From JAWAPU01 sp038894275 (GTDB lineage: Archaea; Nanobdellota; Nanobdellia; UBA10117): a stretch of DNA of 19,208 bases. The DNA lies in the NCBI GenBank assembly GCA_038894275.1, contig JAWAPU010000005.1:1-19208 (forward strand). The letters are read 5' to 3'. Positions within the stretch are counted from its first letter, which is position 1. Every line of letters begins with the position of its first letter. Below the pieces are notes generated by a model. The model was given only the letters and a program-made list of their open reading frames with translations, had not been told where the DNA came from and searched no databases. A program made the position numbers and the translations under genes. Below are positions 14,342 to 19,208 of the stretch, one piece after another.

Positions 14342-15116
14342 AACTTTAATAGCTGCACTAATTTCTAAAGGTAAAAGATATGACGGAAGAAAAATAATGG
14401 AATACAGACCAATTGATATTGAAACTGGTGTAGTGCCAAAAGCAAATGGTTCCGCAAGAGTTAAAATTGGAAAAACAGAAGTATTAGTTGGTGTCAAATT
14501 CGATGTTGACGTTCCATTTCCAGATACGCCTGATGAAGGTATTTTAATTGTTAATGCTGAATTATGTCCAATTGCCAATCCGGAATTTGAACCGGGTCCA
14601 CCTACTCCAGATGCTATAGAATTAGCACGAGTCGTAGATAGAGGTATAAGAGAATCTGGTTGTATCGATTTTAATTCGTTATGTATCAAACCTAAAGAAA
14701 AAGTATGGGTTTTATTTGTCGACATTTACCCCATTAACGACGATGGTAATTTATTAGACGCGTCTGCATTAGCAGCTATTGCGGCGATTGCAACAGCAAA
14801 ATTGCCTAAATATGATGAACCAAACGATATTGTATTATATAAAGAATTAACAAATAATAAAATAAAATTAAAAGATTATCCAATACTTACCACTTTCATT
14901 AAAATTGACGAGTTTTTATTGGCAGACCCGGATAAAAAAGAGGAGCAAGCAATGGATGCGAGACTATCAATTTCAACACTTTCAAATGGAAATCTGGCTG
15001 CAATGCAAAAAGGTTCTTTTGGTACTTTTAGTAAAGAAGAAATATTAAAACTAATCGATTTTGCTAAAGAAAATGGAAATAATTTGCGCAAAATATTAAA
15101 AGAGGCGATAAAATGA
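14331..15116 (+). CDS. rrp42: exosome ring subunit Rrp42 (non-catalytic)
   Basis: It alternates with Rrp41 in the hexameric ring; archaeal Rrp42 lacks catalytic residues and helps bind RNA. The 261 residues open GKRYDGRKIMEYRPIDIETG, the RNase PH family start, and include VLVGVKFDVDVPFPDTPDEG, ELARVVDRGIRESGCIDFN and NLLDASALAAIAAIATAKLP. The acidic catalytic pair of Rrp41 is absent, as expected. The start codon lies inside rrp41, behind the Shine-Dalgarno sequence GAGGTG (14318-14323). The end overlaps rpoK by four bases (ATGA). Confidence 0.96.
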   Translation: MTHRTLIAALISKGKRYDGRKIMEYRPIDIETGVVPKANGSARVKIGKTEVLVGVKFDVDVPFPDTPDEGILIVNAELCPIANPEFEPGPPTPDAIELARVVDRGIRESGCIDFNSLCIKPKEKVWVLFVDIYPINDDGNLLDASALAAIAAIATAKLPKYDEPNDIVLYKELTNNKIKLKDYPILTTFIKIDEFLLADPDKKEEQAMDARLSISTLSNGNLAAMQKGSFGTFSKEEILKLIDFAKENGNNLRKILKEAIK

Positions 15117-15322
15117 TGCAAAAACCGATTTATACGAAATACGAAATTGCAAGAATAATCGGTGCAAGAGCATTGCAACTAGCAATGGGCGCACCACTTT
15201 TAATAAAGCGCCCTGAAAACGTATATGACACAACCGAGATTGCTCGTTTAGAATTTGAAGAAGGGGTTTTACCAATATCTATCAGACGACCAAAACCAAA
15301 AAAACTTGAAGAAAAGAAATAA
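15113..15322 (+). CDS. rpoK: DNA-directed RNA polymerase subunit K
   Basis: This is the archaeal homologue of bacterial omega and eukaryotic Rpb6, and it helps assemble the largest polymerase subunit. The 69 residues hold the full signature: KYEIARIIGARALQLAMGAP, then LLIKRPENVYDTTEIARLEF and the end EEGVLPISIRRPKP. GAGG at 15102-15105 precedes two adjacent ATGs (15113, 15116); the first gives an ATGA overlap with rrp42. Its position after rrp42 and before an enolase-like gene links two clusters that are often separate in archaea. Confidence 0.95.
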   Translation: MMQKPIYTKYEIARIIGARALQLAMGAPLLIKRPENVYDTTEIARLEFEEGVLPISIRRPKPKKLEEKK

Positions 15323-15346
15323 AAATAATCTTTTTCTATTTTTTAT

Positions 15347-16465
15347 ATGAAGATTAAGAAAGTTTTTGCAAGAACGCTTTTAGATAGCAGGAAAAAACAA
15401 ACCATTGAAATTTTTATAAATGGAATTGGGGGTGCTGCACCTTCCGGAACTTCCAAATCAAAATTTGAAGCTCTAGATTATACACTACCTATTCCGCTAA
15501 TAGTAAAAGAAATTAATAAAAATTTAGCAAAAAAATTGAAAAATTTTAAATTTGAAAGGTTTGAAGATTTAAAAAAAATTGAAAATCTCTGCAGCGCATA
15601 TGGCGGCAATCCTTGTATTGCGCTTGAGTTCGCTCTTTTAAAAGCATGGGCGAAAGACGAAAAAAAAGAACTATGGGAGTTGTTAAATCCTAGAGCAAAA
15701 AATTTTCCAAGAATTTTAGCCAATGTAGTTGGTGGCGGAGCGCATGCACCAAAAAGTAAACTGAAAATACAAGAAATTTTAATTTCACCAAGAGAGAATA
15801 GTTTTGAAAACGATGTTAAAACTGCAAAAATGGTCCATCGTGCTTTAGCTAAATTTTCGATTAAAATGAAAACATTAGAAAACGCTTGGATAATTAATAA
15901 GCCATTACCTGAAATTCTAAAATTAATTTCAAAGCTAAATCATTCTGTAGAAATAGGTTGCGATTTTGCTGCGAGTAATTTTTGGGTGAATAATAAGTAT
16001 CACTGGCCATTTGGGAGCTTAAATTCTATAGAACATTTCAAATACGTTTCCGAACTTATTGAAAAGTTTAAATTGTTTTATGTGGAAGATCCTTTTCACC
16101 AATCCGCATTTTTAGATTTTAAAAAATTAACTAATAAATTTAAATATACTTTAATCTGTGGCGATGATTTAATTGCAACAAATTTGATAAGATTAAAACA
16201 AGCAATTGCTGAAAGAGCGATTAATACCGTAATAATAAAACCTAACCAAGCGGGCTCTTTAATTAAGACAAAAGAAGTTTTAGATTTGGCTTTTACAAAT
16301 GACATTACACCGGTATTATCGCATAGGTCTGGCGAAACTTTAGATAATACTATCGCAGATTTGGCATTTGCTTGGCAAGTGCCTCTTGTTAAATTTGGAA
16401 TTTCGGGTAAGGAAAGATTAGCCAAGCTCAATAGATTGATTGAAATAGAAAAAAGAATAAAATAA
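15347..16465 (+). CDS. eno: divergent enolase-like protein
   Basis: Enolase interconverts 2-phosphoglycerate and phosphoenolpyruvate. The 372 residues align with the family but are shorter than the usual ~410-430. Conserved positions include His133 and Glu143 (GGGAHA, IQE), Asp206 (CDFAAS), Glu247 (YVEDPF), Asp273 (GDDLIATN), Lys298 (IKPNQAG), SHRSGET at 325-331 and Lys349 (VKFG). Two key elements are changed. The mobile loop SGASTG reads SGTSKS, and the GDEGGFAP segment with the second catalytic Glu is replaced by ENAWIINK at 178-185. It may be a weak, altered or moonlighting enolase. It starts 24 bases after rpoK; rpoK-eno adjacency is common in archaea, which supports orthology. Confidence 0.85.
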   Translation: MKIKKVFARTLLDSRKKQTIEIFINGIGGAAPSGTSKSKFEALDYTLPIPLIVKEINKNLAKKLKNFKFERFEDLKKIENLCSAYGGNPCIALEFALLKAWAKDEKKELWELLNPRAKNFPRILANVVGGGAHAPKSKLKIQEILISPRENSFENDVKTAKMVHRALAKFSIKMKTLENAWIINKPLPEILKLISKLNHSVEIGCDFAASNFWVNNKYHWPFGSLNSIEHFKYVSELIEKFKLFYVEDPFHQSAFLDFKKLTNKFKYTLICGDDLIATNLIRLKQAIAERAINTVIIKPNQAGSLIKTKEVLDLAFTNDITPVLSHRSGETLDNTIADLAFAWQVPLVKFGISGKERLAKLNRLIEIEKRIK

Positions 16466-16470
16466 CAAGC

Positions 16471-16809
16471 TTACTTTGTTTTTGCCAATTTCCAGATAGC
16501 AATTAATGCAACTATTACTGCAGCTGGTGCAAATAGCGCGATCAAATATTTCAAAATTTCTAGTATCAGTGTGCCTAATAGCGGAACTAAAGCAAAGCTA
16601 TTAGCTGCTACAATTAAAGCAACTACCGCAATTAAAAATTCTTTTGTTTCTGCAGCAGTTATATTCAATAAACCTACTACGATACCAATCACAGCCAACA
16701 ATGCGGCTAAGTAACCTACTCCTGGCCAAATCAAACCAAAAACAATGGCTAACAAAACGCCTAGTAAAAACAAGTAATGCCCTAGTTTATCAAATGTCTT
16801 TTCTGCCAT
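16471..16809 (-). CDS. small integral membrane protein, unknown function
   Basis: The start chosen gives 112 residues, beginning MAEKTFDKLGHYLFLLG. There are four hydrophobic segments: about 10-28 (HYLFLLGVLLAIVFGL), 30-47 (VGYLAALLAVIGIVVGLL), 57-78 (EFLIAVVALIVAANSFALVP) and 80-108 (LGTLILEILKYLIALFAPAA and on), with a basic C-terminal tail (KLAKTK). Only a short Lys/Asp N-terminus is polar, so it is a membrane protein with no enzymatic motif. A GGGGTG sequence ends four bases before this ATG, which is why it is preferred to an upstream ATG at 16827. It is convergent with the enolase-like gene, with only five bases between stop codons. Confidence 0.78.
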   Translation of the reverse strand: MAEKTFDKLGHYLFLLGVLLAIVFGLIWPGVGYLAALLAVIGIVVGLLNITAAETKEFLIAVVALIVAANSFALVPLLGTLILEILKYLIALFAPAAVIVALIAIWKLAKTK

Positions 16810-16840
16810 GTAGCACCCCCAAAACAAGTATGCTTTTTAA

Positions 16841-16851
16841 TTTATAAATAT
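16841..16851 (-). promoter_or_regulatory. TATA box for the membrane protein gene
   Basis: On the minus strand ATTTATAAAT is centred about 37 bases before the ATG at 16809. It predicts an ~11-base leader that includes the GGGGTG ribosome-binding site. Confidence 0.45.
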
Positions 16852-16903
16852 GTATTGTAAAATTATAGAAAAGAATTTAAAATTACTCATTAAAAAATAA
16901 ATT

Positions 16904-17401
16904 ATGCTCAAAAGAAAATGTTGGCAATGTAAAAAAGAAATAAAATATAACTGGCAATTTTGTCCATTTTGTGGCGTTAATTTAAATAAAAACTTTGAAA
17001 ATTCGTTTGAGAGATTGTTTAATGATATCAGCAAAATGCTTGCGGTTAGTTTAAGTTCTTTGCCACAGAACATAAGCATAACTTTAGATGATTCTAATGA
17101 ATTTGCTGAAGAAATAGAAAAAAATCAAAATAAAAGAAAACTATTAAAATTGCCTAAAATAATAGAAGAGCCAAAAACAGAAATTAAATCTCATAAAAAC
17201 AAATTTTTAATATTTGTTAAATTGCCAAATATCAAAAAACTAAAAGATGTGGATGTCAAAATATTTGGGCAAAGCTTAGAGATAAGAGCGCTAGCCAAAG
17301 ATAAAGGCTATTTCAAAATAGTTCCACTTCCAAGCAAATATGAGATTATTAATAAAGTTCTGGAAGGCGATACCTTAAAAATAGAATTAGAAAAAAGTTA
17401 A
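16904..17401 (+). CDS. zinc-ribbon / Hsp20-like fusion protein
   Basis: The 165 residues have an N-terminal zinc ribbon with C6-x2-C9 (CWQC) and C20-x2-C23 (CPFCG), a linker of about 60 residues rich in charged and helical sequence, and a C-terminal all-beta domain at about 95-165. The last reads KFLIFVKLPNIKKLKDVDVK, then GQSLEIRA, then YFKIVPLPSKYEI and GDTLKIELEK. This strand pattern, with VKLP, a loop and L-x-I-x-L/E ends, is that of Hsp20/CS (p23-like) domains. A chaperone- or adaptor-like role is possible but unproven. A TTTAAAAT box about 26 bases upstream suggests leaderless expression. Its TAA directly abuts tRNA-Ala on the other strand. Confidence 0.8.
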   Translation: MLKRKCWQCKKEIKYNWQFCPFCGVNLNKNFENSFERLFNDISKMLAVSLSSLPQNISITLDDSNEFAEEIEKNQNKRKLLKLPKIIEEPKTEIKSHKNKFLIFVKLPNIKKLKDVDVKIFGQSLEIRALAKDKGYFKIVPLPSKYEIINKVLEGDTLKIELEKS

Positions 17402-17473
17402 TGGACCGGCCGGGATTCGCACCCGGGGCCTCCTGCGTGCGAGGCAGGCACTCTACTACTGAGCTACCGGCCC
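17402..17473 (-). tRNA. tRNA-Ala (anticodon CGC)
   Basis: The reverse complement gives a complete cloverleaf. The acceptor stem is GGGCCGG/CCGGTCC with the G3-U70 wobble that marks alanine tRNA. The D arm is GCTC/GAGT and the anticodon stem CCTGC/GCAGG with loop CTCGCAC (CGC reads GCG). The T arm is CCGGG-TGCGAAT-CCCGG. The discriminator is A. CCA is not encoded beyond it and there is no intron. An ATTATAAT box (17494-17503, minus) lies 21-30 bases upstream. A T6 run just downstream on the minus strand, inside the 3' codons of the zinc-ribbon/Hsp20 gene, can act as terminator. Confidence 0.95.
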
Positions 17474-17493
17474 AGATTTATTAGTATGGCTAA

Positions 17494-17525
17494 GATTATA
17501 ATTCTTTTCTTAGAAAAATATTTAA
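17494..17525. promoter_or_regulatory. divergent promoter region, tRNA-Ala and hydrolase
   Basis: The 74-base gap holds AATTATAATC for tRNA-Ala (minus strand, 17494-17503) and an AATATTTAAC box for the plus-strand hydrolase (about 17517-17526), centred about 26 bases before its ATG at 17548. Confidence 0.4.
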
Positions 17526-17547
17526 CTTTATTTTTTTTAAACTAAAC

Positions 17548-18330
17548 ATGCAAGATAAAATTATCTTCCTTGGTTCGGGTGGAAGTAGAATAATGTTAGC
17601 CACCCAACTCTTAAATACAGGAGGTTTTATTATTCAAACTCAAGGTTATCAAATATGGGTCGACCCAGGTCCTGGTGCTTTGGTACAAGCAAGGAGATAC
17701 AACATAAATTCTCAAAAAACAGATATAATATTTGTTTCGCACCATCATTTAGATCATTCTAACGATCTTAATGCAATAATCGATGCCATGACTTTAGGCG
17801 GAATTAGACAAAAAGGTGTCTTAATTTCGACAAATCAAGTAATTAACGGCTCACAAGAAGAAAACCCTACTCTGCATAAATTTTATCGGGCGCAACTTAA
17901 AAATGTCTTTGCGTTAAAACCAAACGACAAAGTAGTAATTGGTCCATTAAAATTTATTGCTACGCAAACTGTGCATGATTGTGATGAAATTGGATTTAAA
18001 CTTGAAACCCCGTTGGGGAATATAGGATATACTGGAGATACAGGATATTTTTCAGAATTGTCAGAAATTTTCAAAAACTGCAAAGTTTTAATCGCAAATG
18101 TTCTTCGGCCAGGAAATGAGCAATGGAAAACACACCTAACGTCTGCTTTAGCGACAGAATTATTTAAAGAATGTAAACCGAATATTGGCGTAATAACTAA
18201 TTTTGGTGTTAAAATGCTAAAAGCAAATCCGTTATCAGAAGCCAGAGCAATAACAAAAGCTAGCAATGTCAACGTATTTGCTGCAAGAAATGGATTAACT
18301 ATAGACTTAAAAACCCTATTCACGCAATAA
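17548..18330 (+). CDS. metallo-beta-lactamase-fold hydrolase
   Basis: The 260 residues have the fold's metal motifs: Asp39 in WVDPGPG, HHHLDH at 65-70 (H-x-H-x-D-H), the VHDCDE histidine near 143, GYTGDTGYF (the metal-bridging Asp) and a late histidine in KTHLTS. The N-terminus KIIFLGSGGSR and the layout resemble RNase Z/phosphodiesterase-type branches, but the RNase Z exosite arm is not seen, so the substrate is undefined. The protein is soluble and cytosolic, with no signal peptide. Its TATA box predicts a leaderless mRNA. It ends six bases before the valS ATG, so the two are probably co-transcribed. Confidence 0.88.
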   Translation: MQDKIIFLGSGGSRIMLATQLLNTGGFIIQTQGYQIWVDPGPGALVQARRYNINSQKTDIIFVSHHHLDHSNDLNAIIDAMTLGGIRQKGVLISTNQVINGSQEENPTLHKFYRAQLKNVFALKPNDKVVIGPLKFIATQTVHDCDEIGFKLETPLGNIGYTGDTGYFSELSEIFKNCKVLIANVLRPGNEQWKTHLTSALATELFKECKPNIGVITNFGVKMLKANPLSEARAITKASNVNVFAARNGLTIDLKTLFTQ

Positions 18331-18336
18331 AATAAA

Positions 18337-19017
18337 ATGCCTTTAGCATTAAAGCCTGATTTTAAATCAATAGAAGAAAAGTGGCAAAAATGGTGGAAAG
18401 AGAATAAAATATATGCATTTAATGCCAAATCAAAAAAACCTATTTTTGCTATAGATACTCCGCCCCCTTATATCTCTGGAGAACTTCACATGGGCCATGG
18501 CGTATCTTATACTGGATTCGAATTCATTGCGCGATATAAACGAATGACTGGATATAATGTGTTATTCCCAATTGGATTTGATGACAATGGTCACCCTACC
18601 GAGAGATATGTTGAACAGAAATACAAAATTCGCTCTAGAGATTTGCCGAGGGAAGAATTTGTAAAATTATGTCTTAAAGAAACAGAAAATTTATCAAAAA
18701 TTGCTGAAGCACAACTTATAAAATTAGGACATAGTTATGATTGGGGTCTTTTTTATTCAACAATAAGTCCAAAAGCGGTAAAAATCGCGCAACTTTCTTT
18801 TTTAGATTTGTATAATAAAAATTTAATATATAAAACAGAACAGCCCACTTTATTTTGTACCAATTGCAAAACTGGTTTATCTCAAGCAGATGTTGAAGAT
18901 ACCGAAAGAGAAACAATTTTAAATTATTTGGAATTTGATATTTTAATTTGGAGTTTCCCTGCCCGAAGGGCAGGGTTGGTAGGGGACCTTTCTGTCAGCG
19001 TTGAAGCTCTGCTGTAA
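18337..19017 (+). CDS. valS: valyl-tRNA synthetase, N-terminal part only, joined to 23S rRNA
   Basis: Residues 1 to about 202 are a clear ValRS N-terminus: SIEEKWQKWWKENKIYAF, then AIDTPPPYISGELHMGH with the HIGH motif HMGH at 51-54, GFDDNGHPTERYVE at 80-93 and SYDWGLFYSTISP. The zinc-type CTNC (174-177) and SQADVEDTE follow. From about base 18950 the DNA is 23S rRNA, and the last ~22 residues (SFPARRAGLVGDL and on) are chance translation ending at TAA 19015-19017. Full archaeal ValRS has about 800-900 residues, so the editing domain, KMSKS motif and anticodon-binding domain are missing. It is either truncated by rearrangement or, more likely, cut by a misassembly. Confidence 0.85.
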   Translation: MPLALKPDFKSIEEKWQKWWKENKIYAFNAKSKKPIFAIDTPPPYISGELHMGHGVSYTGFEFIARYKRMTGYNVLFPIGFDDNGHPTERYVEQKYKIRSRDLPREEFVKLCLKETENLSKIAEAQLIKLGHSYDWGLFYSTISPKAVKIAQLSFLDLYNKNLIYKTEQPTLFCTNCKTGLSQADVEDTERETILNYLEFDILIWSFPARRAGLVGDLSVSVEALL

Positions 19018-19208
19018 GGCGGGGTGGAGTTGACAGAAGTGAGAATGCTGGCATGAGTAGCGAATCTCCCGATGAGAATTCGGGACGCCGAATATCTAAG
19101 GTTTCCTCAGCAATGTAAATCAGCTGAGGGTTAGTCGGATCTAACCCTGACACTGAAAAGTGTCGGGGGATGTACAAGCGGTTAATATTCCGCTACTTTT
19201 GTTTTTTC
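18952..19208 (+). rRNA. partial archaeal 23S rRNA, internal fragment
   Basis: The sequence matches the central part of 23S rRNA, around E. coli positions 1230-1490 by memory. It contains a CCCTGCCC-GAA-GGGCAGGG hairpin followed by TGGTAGGGGAC, the TCTGTC...GACAGA helix, AGTGAGAATGCTGGCATGAG, CTAAGGTTTCCTCAGCAATG, CAGCTGAGGGTTAGTCGG and AAGCGGTTAATATTCCGCTA. The GTTAGTCGG and TTTCCT variants are archaeal in style. Neither end of the rRNA is present: the left end joins valS coding sequence and the right end runs out of the window. Base composition is far richer in G and C than the flank. Confidence 0.9.

Noticed and set aside
18995..19177. 60-codon minus-strand frame at the right end
   Set aside because: It lies entirely within 23S rRNA sequence.
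18952..19208. 23S rRNA carrying an intron at the valS join
   Set aside because: The upstream DNA is valS coding sequence linked to normal genes with no LAGLIDADG protein or bulge-helix-bulge seen; nothing supports an intron boundary.

Overview
The window is AT-rich archaeal DNA. The evidence is a complete set of archaeal information-processing genes: leucyl-tRNA synthetase of archaeal type, L35Ae, L24e, RNase P Pop5, proteasome alpha subunit, SBDS, exosome Rrp4/Rrp41/Rrp42 and RpoK. TATA boxes (TTTATATA or TTTAAA type) sit about 26 nt before start codons. Very short intergenic gaps, a shortened enolase-like protein and several small lineage-type orphans suggest a reduced-genome DPANN-like archaeon. 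That placement is inference; there is no usable phylogenetic marker apart from a partial 23S rRNA that may not belong to the same locus.

Layout. 1-121: a GC-rich 48-bp direct repeat, two copies 73 bp apart, at the window edge. 166-542: a small coiled-coil protein and tRNA-Thr(GGT). 548-5764, minus strand: leuS, an orphan protein and a K+-independent membrane pyrophosphatase (hppA). 5803-7101: a small AbrB-like protein (minus), then a tandem Lrp/AsnC regulator (plus) whose two halves are split by a frame change. 7121-10175: an orphan, a SpoIIM-family membrane protein and a large nucleotidyltransferase-fold protein. 10218-16465: a long plus-strand run: L35Ae, L24e, a stand-alone EF-Tu domain-II-like protein, Pop5, PsmA, SBDS, Rrp4, Rrp41, Rrp42, RpoK and an enolase-like protein. 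This joins the conserved archaeal exosome/proteasome superoperon to the rpoK-enolase pair. 16471-18330: a membrane protein (minus), a zinc-ribbon/Hsp20-like fusion (plus), tRNA-Ala(CGC) (minus) and a metallo-beta-lactamase hydrolase (plus). 18337 to the end: the first ~200 codons of valS, which change abruptly at about 18950 into an internal piece of archaeal 23S rRNA that runs off the window.

Functionally most of the window is RNA and protein housekeeping: tRNA charging, ribosomal proteins, ribosome maturation (SBDS), tRNA 5' processing (Pop5), RNA decay (exosome), protein decay (PsmA) and transcription (RpoK). Energy metabolism is represented by a proton-pumping pyrophosphatase and the enolase-like protein. 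Start signals split into two classes: first genes look leaderless (TATA about 26 nt before ATG), while downstream genes in the exosome run carry GGAGG/GGTG-type Shine-Dalgarno sequences. No stretch longer than 300 bases lacks a gene. Both ends of the window coincide with repeated or multi-copy-like sequence, so the window may be a whole contig with a misjoined right end.
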